Assembly (NCBI GenBank): GCA_964247055.1
Contig: OZ176050.1
Location: forward strand, 2,542,001 to 2,606,000
Length of the DNA stretch: 64,000 nucleotides
Source of the DNA: Paragordius varius
Taxonomy: Eukaryota > Nematomorpha
Reading direction: 5' to 3'
Numbering within the stretch: the stretch's first letter is position 1; each line of letters begins with the position of its first letter. A program made the position numbers and the translations under genes. Positions 1-12,181 of this stretch are shown here, piece after piece. The notes beneath the pieces are model-generated. The model was not told the origin of the DNA. It saw only the letters and a list, made by a program, of their open reading frames with translations, and ran no database searches.

Positions 1-235
1 GTTTATTTTGCATGCTATGTTGACTAGATTATTACCTTTCGGTTCAGGTATTTTTGAATATTATTTTTTTTTATATTTCGGTTTATTAATGTTATATAAG
101 TGCAAAATTTTGCCATAGTTTCGATTCCTTCCATATATTTTTGAGAATTTAATTTTAAACAGGCCTGGGGTATTTTACTACCCCAATTTAAATCGAAGGA
201 CTAAATTGAATGTGTTGGATCCAAGTGTTAAAGTA
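1..235 (+). repeat. MITE-like repeat, right half (family M1)
   Basis: The stretch resembles 27330-27548 along most of its length: both contain a GTTGACTA block, a GCCTGGGGTAT block, then AATCGAAGGACTAAA and GGATCCAAG / TGTATCCAAG at the end. Inverted relatives lie at 24932-25490. No coding potential is seen. The copy is cut by the window edge. Called a MITE because the complete relatives have inverted termini; no transposase is visible. Confidence 0.6.
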
Positions 236-2005
236 CGCTTCAACAAAATTGTGCAAAAATTAAATTTTGTAAAAATATGCATTTTTTTAAAATATTTATA
301 TTTTATATCAAATAGCACATATTGGTGATTTTTATCGCGCAATCTCGGCATTTATGTGTTTATTTAAATAGAACTAGCCCATATTAGAAGAGCAAAAAAT
401 TTTGGGACTTCCCCACCTCTAAAAAATTAAATTTTCCCAAAATATTGTTTCGATTATATGTAGTTTATGATATATATTAGTGATATTTGGAATGAAGCCT
501 TTAGCTTTCACAAAAAAAATTTATTCAAAAAAATGAACGCAATACGGAGGTACTTACCACAAAGCGTAAATAATTTTCAATCACTAGTAAAAGCCAAAAC
601 CAAAAGCACGATGATAATCATGATGCATTTTCTATCAAAGTATCACGTTGTTTTTTTTACCCCCAAATTGGGACGCAGTATAATGGATAATAATTTATAT
701 ATATAATATATATAAAAGGAAAACTGCCCAATCTCAAATTATTAGACTTGCCAAGAATGGAAACTTTATGTAAACGCAAAATGCCGATGTTACGCCATAA
801 AAATTTTAAATATGTGCTTGAGATGAAATAATATTCCCGAACAAATTATATTTGGTGAAGAATTTTCAAAAGACAACCGAATATTTGAATCGAATTAATC
901 GAAAAAAGTATTTTTATAATATTTAGGGTTTTGTCGATTACATCATGCGTCAAATAGTATGAGGTAGGCTTCAGCATATTTTTCTGGAAATTAAATTGTT
1001 GAAAATGTTTTTTTGATGCCATATTGTACTAAATATTAAAAAAATTTATCGAAAGATCTCATTTATACATTTATTTTCAGAGAACTAGGTCATTTTAGAG
1101 CCGAGGCTAAAATATGTTCGGAGTACCCGTCTAAAATAAATCTTTATTGAATATTATTTTGGTTGTTACAATATTTATTAGAATAATGCCTTCTTTTACT
1201 AAATCAATTTATTAAAGATGTGCGCCAATTTTGCGATCTAAAGATACCAAATGACCACATCATATAACTTTCCTACATCGTTTGTAAAGTATCCTGATCC
1301 TTTTATCTATCAAAACTTATATGTTTCATGAGGATGTTTTTTTATCGTCCGATTTTTTTCGCAGTCTTATGATAAAGAAATATTTTTGGCTCAAACTAAA
1401 TGCTTCAATTCAAAAAAGTTATTTTTATATAAAACCTTGAAAAGCAAAACAGTATATTTATATTTTTGTTTTTTAGTTGTGCAAAATTGCCTTCCCTAAA
1501 ATGAGCGCTATATTAATCTTCAGTGTATGTGCAAGATTCTGACACACACAAAAAACTATAAAATTTATATTAGCTTAAATTTTTTTAATTTTTGGCAAAA
1601 TTCAGTTGAAGCTTATTTAATGTGAAATATGTTGGAAAGAGTATTACTTCTGCATAATACGATAATGCTGGACATTTCCATCGTCTCAGACTTATTTATT
1701 AAATTCCTTCTAACAAACGATAACTATGGATCAATGTATAAATGCAAAAATACCTTTTGTACAAAAAAATCTGAGTAAAAGTTTATTTTAAAACCATACA
1801 ATTAACTTTCATAGATACGTTTTTCATTTTGTAAACTGAAAATTTAAGCCTTTCTAAATAATAAAATTGCATAAAACAGATTAATATAATGACTTTTGAC
1901 AAAATTAAGTTAAAAAATGCCAACTTAAAAAATTATGACTGGAAGGTGAATACAAAAAAGAGATTATATAATTTATTAACATGGAGATATTAAAATATTG
2001 TGATT
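236..2005. other. AT-rich intergenic stretch, no gene seen
   Basis: No convincing exon was found. About 280-425 is a diverged dispersed repeat: its reverse complement resembles 56560-56665 and 62152-62257, sharing CGCAATCTC(A/G)GCATTT and GCCCATATTAGAAG. The rest is low-complexity AT-rich DNA downstream of the TAK1 stop codon. Confidence 0.5.
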
Positions 2006-5000
2006 TCAAGGTGGCTTATCACAATCATGTTTAAGGTCCGCTATACGTTGCAAAAGAATTTGATAGTTATTTAGCAGAAATGTTCTTTCCTGCTTTAATT
2101 GCGTCACTTTTGATTTGACATCCTATATTTATATATACAAATGATTAGATAATTTTAATGCGCATATGAAACGATATGGCTTAAAATATATATAGTCACC
2201 GTCGAAAACTTATAATATAGATGCAAAAAAATTGAACCATATTAATAGATCAAATTTTTATATTATGCTTAATGTTTGAAGTTGTTAAAAATGGGGTGAG
2301 ACCTCAAAACTCAATATTTCACAAATTGGTGTTTAACAGCCCTAGAATTAATTATATAGGAAAAAAAAGGTTAATTATCCCTATTAAGAAAATTGACGGT
2401 TTTTTCTTAATTTTAAAGAAACTAAGAAACGATATATGCTCTATGTAAATGTCATACCGTAAAACAAAAAATGTGATATATAATGTAATAAATACTTCAT
2501 TTGAATTTGATGTGGAATGATCATAATTAGACTTATTATAACAATGCTGTAATGCTTCTTGATTACATCTCAGGGACAGATTTAAATGCTTAAGTTTAGA
2601 AAACAAATATTCGATTGAAACCAAATTATTAAGAGAGTCATTGGCAAACTCTATAGAATCAAGGATTTCACAAGCGGAAGAACTGCGAGGCTTTTGAGCA
2701 GGTTTGGTTAAGGGAGAGTGAGCTATATTATAAAAAAAATTATATCGTTTATATAATTTATTACAATAATAATTATTGATAATTCGAAGGGAAAAATGTA
2801 AAACATACCAATATAATCATTTTTGAGGGATGAAAAACTTTTTGAACATGTGTATGGTTTGCATTCTAGATAAGTTTAGAATAAATTATGTATATAAAAT
2901 TAAAAATGGCTCGATATACGATTCATGGCCCTCAAAAATAATTGATCTAATAATTTTATTATCATTAAAAGCTATATTATTTAATATACGTAAACTCAGT
3001 ATGAAATAGTTAAAAATTTAATTATTTTATATTCGAGATAATTATTATAATACTTAAAATATTAAAAATAAAAATCACCATATTAATTTAAAGAATCTGT
3101 TTAATAAGAAACGTTTCTGTTTTTCAAGAATTATTTCCAAGAAGCTTATACATCAAATAGCTAGATCATTTTGTTTAAACTTATTTTTTCGCTTTTTAAT
3201 TATTCATCAATAATCATGTTCTTTAATCTATATTTTTTTGGCAACAACATTTTTTCCAAAACTAGCAATGTACAGTTACTCTCCCTGCATATATTGTTAA
3301 AAATTTATGCATATACCATCTTTCCTTATTGTAATAGGAGGAATCGCCTGAGTGTTATTGTTTATTTCATTGGAAGATGTTGTTTCATTATTGTTGGATG
3401 ATTCTGATGTGGTTGTGAAATCACTCAGTTCAGAATTCCAAGTTTGATAATAATCAAAATGCGATAAATGATTTGGGTCTATGTTTTGTGGACTAGAGTT
3501 GCTATACATATTACGATTCCCTCCTCCTAATACCAGTGGAGTGTCAGCTCCTCTGAAAAACTGTTAAATACATGCATACAATACAATAAAAAAAATAAAA
3601 AAATATCGATTAATTATATACTATTTAAACACGTTCATAGGTTTGAAAAAAGATGATCAAAATATTTGGTGCCATTTACAAATACCAAAAGGCGAAATTT
3701 TTAATTAGACTCTTAAAAACTAGACATACGGCATGTATCTATCTAGTTACCATAATACTTTGCCCATAGTCTATATATAACCCGCATAATTATAATCAAT
3801 ATATAATTCTAAAAAAATTTATTTTTTTCCAAAATTGAATGTATACCTGAAACAAATGTGTCATCACATAATCAACTTCAACCATGTTGGGCCGTTGAGC
3901 CGGATTTTTATCCCAACATCGCGTCATTAAAATTTCGATCGGTTTTGGACATGACCGTATTAGTGGAGGCCTGGTCCCTAGAAATAATCAACCAATATAT
4001 ATATAACATTATATTAAAGTTTTAGTAAAATGTGTAAAACAAGAGGTCCATTTTTATTAAAACAGCAATAAGTCCGTTATTTTACTAAATAATTATATTT
4101 TTGGTGGAATATATTTTTATAGCTATACAATTTGGTTTGTTAAATAACGACTTGGAAAGATTGTAAGTGAGGACTCCTAAACCTTAAATTTAACAGCTTA
4201 AATCATATTAGCTATAAAAAATTAAATATAGTCACCAATGTAAAATAACAGTATTACCGATGATTTTTTATTAAGATACCTATGGAAAGCACTTTAAATA
4301 TTTTTCTATCTATTCAAATTTTAAGTCTTGTAATCTTAAACAAAAAAAGTATTAAATCAAACAGAGGTGTTATCATAAAATAAAAAAATAATTAATATTT
4401 GCATTTACCATTGTGAACGGCCCACATTATACGGAAGGTAGGGCCCCCGATTTCTTCATATGGTTTCTTCCGCGATAAAATCTCCCAAAGTATAATGCCC
4501 CAGCTAAATACATCACATTTTTCGCTATAGTTACTGCCTAGGTAAAAAAGCAATAAGCATATAAGATTAAATATGGTAAAATTTGAAAATAAATCTTAGG
4601 AACATTTACATATATGTCAATATAACTCCCTAAAACAAAACTAGTTCGGTTTATAAATTTAACATTTGTTAAGCTGAAAATATTACAATATTTCATAATA
4701 ATATTGCACAGGGCAGAACCAAAAAAGTAAATGAAAATTTAAGCAAACTCAAAGAAATTTTAAATAAAGCTTGGTATGAAAGACTGTTTTGATACTCATC
4801 CCATTTCAAAATCGTTCAAGTCAAAACCAACTCCGTAATCGATAACATCAACATTGGGTATAAATAGAAAGAGGTGTTAAAGGTGTTGCATATTGGACAA
4901 CAACGGGTTGCAACCAGCGAACAATAAAGTTGATGCAAAATGAAAACTACCAACCCAAAGAATAAAAAAGAACTAAGAACCGTTCTTGGGTATGGTAAAC

Positions 5001-6425
5001 TTCCACAATAAATTTATCCCGACTATGCAACAGTAGACAAAGAAGCGTTGGCCATAGTTTTCGAAGTAAAGAAATTTCACGAATTGGTTTATGGAAAGAA
5101 ATTTCAGATAATCACGGACCATAAACAGTTAATCCATCTGCTTGGCCTTGAAAGGGATGTGCCCCACATTTTGAATTTAAGACTACTTCAATGGATATTG
5201 TTATTGAATGGTTACGAATACGAGATTACGTACAGGTCTAGGTCTGGAAATGAAAATCTTGCAACTGACAGTCTATCAAGATCCATCGATAATGTAAAGT
5301 TCGAAAGTTTATTGCTATCAAAAGAAACGATAACAAAAGAAACAGAACGGATAAAGAGTTGCGAAATGTCAAACAAGCTATCCTTCATGGTTGAAGGGAT
5401 GGTGAATCCAAATGTTTTTTTCAGGAGGTGGGAGGAGCTTGAACTAGATGAAGGCATGATTCTGCGAACGAATAATGATTCCGAAATTCCATATATAAAT
5501 ATATATAATTTTTAAAAAAGTTTATAAAATGTATAATGTAAGAACCTTCAAAAACTTCTGGGGCCATCCAAGCCGCACTTCCCCGATTATTAGTCATTTG
5601 AGTGTGGAAATCGCAGGCGGTCCCAAAATCACAAATCTTAAGTACTGTAGCGCCATTTATTAGGAGTAAACTATAATATACAATAGGACATTATAAAAAA
5701 TCAGAGACAATCATAGTTTTTAATGTTTAATTTTTACTACATAACATATCGTATTGGATTGCAAATATGAAACAATAATGTTATTTTGTAAGACACTTAA
5801 AATGGTAAATTTAAAAAAATTATATTTTCATTGTTAGAAAAATTATGGTTTAAAAATATGATTTGCCTCCATAAAGCATATTTCTAGGTTTTTCAAATTT
5901 CAAATTTTACTATATTAATACTTTAAAGGTTTCAAATCTCTATGAATGATAGGTTTAGGTTTCATATTATGCAGGTAAGAAACGCCCCTTGCACATTGTA
6001 GGGCCCAACTAATGGCATGAGATGCGGAATATTTTGGTTCTTGATTCTCATTGTGCAAAACTAAAATTATTTTTAAAAAATACGATCAAAAAGTGATCCA
6101 TTTTCGGCATATTCCATAACGAGATAAACTAAGGCATTGGTATTGGCTCCGTAAAGTTTAATTATGTTTGGATGATCTACTCGTGATAACTGATTGATCT
6201 GTTAAATAATTTAAATAAAATTAACTTCAGATATAAATGATCGTTTTTCATTTTTCTCTTCAAATAATTTTACGGCAACAACTTTATTTTTCCAGATTGC
6301 TTTGTGCACGGTTCCATAAGTCCCACTGCCAACTATCTTAAATAAAAAACACCAATAGTTACCTCAAAAACGTGTAATTCCGAAAAATCAATGTGCTTAA
6401 CAAAAGGTGTTAAAACATCGCCCAT
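2006..6425 (-). CDS. MAP3K7: TAK1 / MAP3K7 protein kinase, 10 exons
   Basis: Exons (minus strand): 6425-6363, 6336-6226, 6198-6084, 6060-5922, 5670-5546, 4537-4409, 3977-3847, 3560-3317, 2722-2496, 2122-2006; all phases agree, giving 466 aa. This is the cytoplasmic MAP3K that relays TGF-beta, IL-1 and innate immune signals to JNK/p38 and NF-kB kinases. P-loop GSGTYGTV (about residues 24-31), catalytic lysine in VAVKLF (about 44), HRDLKPLN (136-143), DFG (157-159), and an activation loop THR/THR pattern as in human TAK1 ([16 protein letters not shown]). The kinase domain is nearly collinear with the vertebrate protein. The tail is shorter than the human one but ends in a coiled-coil-like exon ([20 protein letters not shown]), as in the TAB-binding C-terminus. 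The first three introns are 26, 27 and 23 nt. The last two exons rest on phase and weak similarity. Start codon: first ATG before the conserved FSELHVFE. Confidence 0.93.
4840..5470 (+). mobile_element. Ty3/gypsy retrotransposon fossil (RNase H region)
   Basis: A fragment of a Ty3/gypsy-type polyprotein lies in the 1008-bp TAK1 intron, antisense to the host gene. The recognisable part is the RNase H domain, with [11 protein letters not shown] and the trailing [11 protein letters not shown] block typical of the family; the end of the reverse transcriptase region is probably present upstream. No LTRs, integrase or gag were seen. It is a truncated, broken remnant; the age cannot be fixed without copies to compare, but the retained domain suggests it is not among the oldest elements here. 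Confidence 0.85.
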
Positions 6426-6607
6426 AATATTTTGCAACAAATTTGGAAAACAGTTTTGTGGAAATAAGGATAGAGCTCATTAATTTCAAGGCATGGGTGC
6501 ATGTATTTATGAATGAATTGTAATTTTACGTATCCAAAATTATTCACTTCGATTTATTTGTTTTTGTTTGCTTAGTTTTTTATTTTCACCGTTCATTTTT
6601 ATTTTTA
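6426..6607. promoter_or_regulatory. Presumed divergent promoter between TAK1 and ENTPD-A
   Basis: The TAK1 start codon (6425, minus) and the ENTPD-A start codon (6608, plus) are 182 bp apart and point away from each other. Both 5' UTRs and promoters must lie here unless non-coding first exons exist further out. No TATA box or initiator can be claimed in such AT-rich DNA. This is an inference from gene order. Confidence 0.45.
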
Positions 6608-9600
6608 ATGATTACATCACTCTACCTTATTTTTGTCACTGCTTGGCATTTATATTTTGGTTTCTTAGTCAATTCTATACCGATTGCTCATAAAAATGCA
6701 ACTATTTCACAAATAAACGAATCTAATCACCTATATAATCGTAAATATGCGATAGTAATTGATGCCGGAAGTAGTGGAAGTCGTATTATTGGTTTTGAAT
6801 ACAAGTTTCAAAATGTTGAACCTAATGCATTACCATCAATCGACAATCTGGATGTGGATTTGGCTCAAGATCCCACCAATCCCAATGCAACTTTGATTCA
6901 CAAAATTTCACCCGGTATTATATAAAATTTTAATTTTTTAAAATTTGTTAAACTAATTTTATATTTATCCTCGACCAAAAGGTCTTTCCTCATTTGCAAA
7001 TAATGCCACTGTGTCAGCCGAATACTTGTTTGAGCTTATCGATTCTATAGTGGAAAAAATACCGCCAGACTCTTTACCTGGCACGCCTTTATACATTTTA
7101 GCGACTGCGGGAATGCGTCTCATTAAACCGGACCAACAGGAAGCCATTTTGGAGGATTGTCGACGGGATATTGCCAAACGATATCCCCAACTCAAATTTC
7201 CGCCATCTCATGTCCAAATCATCAGCGGAAAAATGGAAGGAGTTTATGCTTGGATCGCCATTAATTATATTTTGGGCAAATTTAAACAGACACCGACTCA
7301 ACCAGATTCGAATCCATCCATACTTAATAATGGTAATTTTGTTTTATATTATTATTTTTTACTTTGTTAAAGTGTGATTGGGTTTTGTGACATAATCAAT
7401 GATTTTATTGCCATTATTTGGACTGTTAATTTTTTAAAACAAGGGTTTTAGACCCGCATTTTAAAAAATGTAAAATATTAAAAAATCATTAGTTTTTGCT
7501 AGGGTTTTATATTTGGTAAAAAACCCACAACTTCATCCCCATTATTACGTAATTGTATTATAAGGTATCTTAAAAATATTTCAAGTTTTATACTTATCGG
7601 ATATGGTTCAGGATTTAATTTTTTATTTAAAGCTTTAAATTTTCTCTAACCCTACTTTATATGATTTAAATATGTTTTAGCTTCAATCGTTAATGATGGT
7701 AAAAATGAGGATATAAATACGGTCGGTATTTTGGATATGGGTGGGGCTTCGTTACAAATTGCCTTTCAAGTTCCCTCAAATTACGCCCTGCCTACACCTC
7801 AAGAACTCCGTGGTATAAGTTCTATCGATATGGCTTATACAATGTTGCGTGATTCCTTTTTCGACATTGATTTATCGGGGCGGCAAAATAAAATGTCCAT
7901 TCCTGATAATGAAAAGAAGGCTATAAATAATCAACGATATCGCCTCTATGTCAAAACTTTTTTGGGTTTTGGAGCTAATGAAATCATTGAAAACTACCAT
8001 AAACAATTGATAACCAAGTGAGTTATGTGTTATTTTTTTCATACAGCTTAGTTCTTAAATTTAATTTTTACAACATATCTTTTTAGTATTTCAAAGATTA
8101 ATATAATTCTGATTTGCGGTTTTTTGTTTTGTAGCTACAGTCATGTTGATAAACCCTTTGCTTTGGTTGAAGACCCTTGCTTTCCTACCGGTTACAATTT
8201 CTCCCTGAAGCATCCCAATTCACCAGCGACCGAACTAAATTTTGTGGGGATAGGTGATTTTGAAACTTGCGCAAATCATCATTTAACACCAATGCTTAAA
8301 CTTAATACGCATCAATGCATATTGGATCCTTGTTCTATTGGTAAAAAAAGTTTTATGGCGTAAAATACATTTGAGATTAGAATGAGAGTCATATCAATTA
8401 CTTTGTCTTACTCTCCGATTTTCAAATTATAATTTTTGCCAAAAAAGTTTTAATTTGGGCTGAACATTAAATGTTCTTTGTGCTAAGGAAATTTGGTTCG
8501 AGTGTTTATTAAAATTAGAGCGTTATTAATTATTTTCATAATAATTGGCAATAAACTTTTCATTGATTGCCTATGAAATTTGTATTTAAAATCAAAAAAA
8601 CAATTATTATCTTAATATATTAAAAAATATACTACCGGTTTTAGCTCAATATTTTTTAGTTAATAAAATATATAATATTATTATTGCGATAAAATGGCTA
8701 TTGATTACTTATGTGTTTTAGATGGTGCTCACTTACCCGCCCTCAATTTTGATGGCAAAACTCGCGATAGCAATAAAACTATGAAATTTTATGGATTTTC
8801 TGAGTTTTGGTATACGGCTCATGATATACTTTCGCTGGGTGGGACTTACAATGCCTCACAATTTAAACAGGCAGCCGCCGCATATTGTAATAAACCTTAC
8901 GAGGAAAGTAGGAAAGAAATGAACAATTATCCAAATGCCGATGAACACAGGTAGGTTAGTTATTAAATCTAGAAGTAAGTGTGGCCCTTATTTTGATTGA
9001 TTTTTTTTGAAAAAGCTTTAAAAATTTGCTATTTTTTATATGGCCACATATTAAGTTTTAATCGTTTAAAGTTAAAACACTTGCTTAACAAACTGTGGTC
9101 ACTACCTTTATAATGATGAGCCAAATATACTAAAAAAACAAATTTAAATTTTGTTCTTTTAATAATAATTATTCTTTGTAAAATCAACCAAATTTTTTTT
9201 GACATTGCATTAAAAATACAAATGATTTTATCTATAATTATGTTTATTTATTTATATAGGTTGATAAACCAATGTGTGAAATCGGCATGGTTATATTCAG
9301 TCCTTCATCATGGATTTAAGTTTTCAACGAACCCAGCCAATGTACTATTTTTATACTTATACTTTTCCAATTAATGTTACATTGTGTTAAGGTTATAAAA
9401 CCTTATTATTTTAATTTTTCTAATAACCAAATCAGTAATTAAAAACCGTTTTTTAACTATTTTTCTTAGAGTTATCGGTTTTGCACGGTTTCAATGATAG
9501 ATTTTTCAAAATTGGCTATAGTAATAGTTGGTTACTGTTAACATTTTTATAGTTTTGAGATTGCACATTTCACTTTTTATATGCTAGCTAGGTAATTAAC

Positions 9601-11248
9601 TTTACCGTATATAAATGTATCAATTATAGCCTCAATTGGAATCAGTTCAATTAGTTGAAGGTAAGGAGGTTCATTGGGGACTTGGGGCCCTAATATATGC
9701 CTTATTAAATCACGATAATGTAGATGAAAGACCGCATGAAATATTTGGTGCTGCCAATAATAATAATAATTCTGATGAAAATAATTTGATGATTAAACCA
9801 TTCTTGCCTAACAAATCAATTCCAGACAACAATAATATTAATAATAATGTTATAGAAAGTAATATAAAACCAGCTATAACTTTACAACCCGTCCCAGTTA
9901 ATAATCTACAAAATTTGGTTTGATTTATAAAACTTTTATAAATTAATTTAGTCTTAGATTTCAATATAATTTTCTAATTTTTTTTTATACCAAAAAAAGA
10001 TGGAAAACGGGAAAAATAAGAGTGTTAAGGATACGATTGTTGGTTTAACTGATCGAAATACTAAAATTGCGGTTTCAGCTTTGCATCCCGTTTATCCGGT
10101 CAAACATATAGTCTTGAATAAGGGAACAAAGGTTTTTAACACTATTTTTTAATATATTAAGCTAAATGTAAATAATCGTTGCAAATAAATCTGGTTTTAT
10201 TGACATACATATTTTTGTGGTATTAATATTGCGGTTTTTTGCTAACTTAAAATTTATATAATGGCAATTTTATTTATTTTTTGAAATTATTAGAGTGTAA
10301 TCTTCTTTATTTCATCTGTTTCTCATCGATATCCTGTATTTATCTGGACTATTTCAACATCCAAATTTATTTAAAAATTAATTTTATTATCTTTAGGCGA
10401 ATAATGAAATGATCCCATCGCTTGATGTATCAACCACACCCTCAATTATCTTCAACAAAGGCACAGAAAAGTCTGTGTCGGAAGTGGAATCGAAAAAAAA
10501 TGATCAGCATGTTAATGCCATTTTCCCCGTAACACCCGATGAGACTGCCATTCAAGACCTAACTATAAAAACAACCGAAGTACCGTTAACAAACTTAAAT
10601 CCGCTCTACATTCAGGGTGGTGGTTCATTTTCACCCGAAAATTTGTATTGGTCAAGATTGAGTGCATCCCTACCCCTTACAGTTAGACCTAATACTGCAC
10701 TGTTTTGGTTGACTTGTGCTACTTTAATTCTACTCTTTGCCCTGTTGTATTACATTGTGTTACCATTGTATTGTCCACGCCTCTTTTTTTGGCGAAATAA
10801 TTATGGGACAAAGTCTAAGAAATATTTCACTCTCATAGACGATGATACCGACATCAATGGAAACAATAAACATTTTACATCACTCAAAGCGGATAATAAA
10901 AACAACTTATCTCGGGTTGATTCGTTTGTCGAACAATATGTAAAACCGTTGGCACTAGATATTAAACATAATATTGAACACATTTTTGTCGATAATCGTA
11001 CGGTGTTTGATTCAAATGGCTCTAATAACAATCATAATATAAATAATGGATATTCCCATTCAAACGTTAAGTATAATAAATTACTCCCCGCATATGATGA
11101 CACTGATAATTTTGGGCAAGAACATACTATAGACCATCATCGCCAATCAAATATAAACTTAAGCGGCAATAATAAACCCAAAATACCGTTGAAAAAAGCT
11201 AAAAATTTTACTGCCCGTTCACATCAAGACACCTTCGAGTGGCATTGA
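6608..11248 (+). CDS. ENTPD4/7-like nucleoside diphosphatase with extended tail (ENTPD-A)
   Basis: Exons: 6608-6914, 6982-7332, 7681-8017, 8135-8340, 8722-8950, 9260-9341, 9630-9917, 10000-10131, 10397-11248; in-frame total 927 aa. GDA1/CD39 family, closest in layout to ENTPD4/ENTPD7, membrane enzymes of Golgi and endolysosomes that hydrolyse nucleoside di/triphosphates. Apyrase regions: ACR1 DAGSSGSR, ACR2 LATAGMRLI, ACR3 KMEGVYAWIAINYIL, ACR4 GILDMGGASLQIAF, ACR5 HWGLGALIYAL; plus TFLGFGANE and YGFSEFWYTAHDILSLGG. An N-terminal signal anchor (about residues 1-22) and a C-terminal membrane span (about 744-770, LFWLTCATLILLFALLYYIV) fit the family. Oddities: vertebrate ENTPD4 is about 616 aa, whereas here an Asn/Ser/Thr-rich linker of about 180 aa precedes the second span and a tail of about 155 aa follows it. 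Exon 8 rests on splice signals and frame alone. Confidence 0.92.
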
Positions 11249-12181
11249 AAAAATGTAATATGTTTATAGTTTTAGAGTTTAGTTAAAAATTTGGGCGCCT
11301 TATTTCAGATGTCACATTTAAAGGGTTTTAACCTCGGAAACCAAAATTATATTTGATTTTTTCACTATACTTTATACAGCGTATTTTCACTTACAACCAC
11401 CACAAACATTCTCAAATTTTTATACTATATATGCATATATATAATATATAATTTTTAATCAGATAGCCAAATATTATAATTATTTATATTGATATATATA
11501 TATATATGTGTTAGGAATAAAATCATACACACCAAATATGATATGATGAAAACAAATAAATAAATGCCTACCTATTATTATTTTAATTCAATTAATTTAA
11601 TTTTTAGTTATTGTGAGATTTTCACCAAGAAGTCTGAATATAAAAATCGATTTTCAAGATTAAAATTATTGATGTGATTTTGCTTTAAAGTTTTTTGCTT
11701 CAAGGTTACAAACTATAACTTTTGGAATATAATAAAAAATTTAGTTTTAAAAATTGTTGACAAAATTTATAGATTCTTCATTTTAATTTAGGCAATTTTT
11801 TACGATGCATTATAAATTGACTTTTAAATTAAAAGTCTTAAAATTAAATTAATTCATAGCCTCATGAAATGACATAATAATTTAGTTTGTCGAGCAATTA
11901 ATCGGATAATATTTAAAGTGACGTTAATTAATTGATGTATATATATTGCGTAATTAATGTGATACCCTTAGGCAAGGCATGATTCAGGATTTAATAATTT
12001 TAATTAGTTACAGTGTCTAGTTATTTAGTAAGTTAAATTATTCATTATATATTTGCTACATAAATTATTTGGGTGCCATGTGTCATTGACTAAGAAGACA
12101 AATCATTTGTCATAATGTTAAAAATAAATATATAATCATCAATCAAATATCACTTTTCATATTTACAAATAATCCGATCAA
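11249..12181. other. Intergenic region between the two ENTPD genes
   Basis: It holds the 3' UTR of ENTPD-A and the promoter of ENTPD-B. The stretch is AT-rich with short TA runs (for example 11494-11508). No exon, RNA gene or transposon was recognised. Confidence 0.5.

Noticed and set aside
467-706. 79-codon open frame near the left end
   Set aside because: No homology, no splice context, and AT-driven composition (Lys, Ile, Asn, Tyr).
5212-5457. Antisense Ser/Leu-rich open frame across the Ty3 fossil
   Set aside because: It is a shadow of the RNase H coding frame on the other strand.
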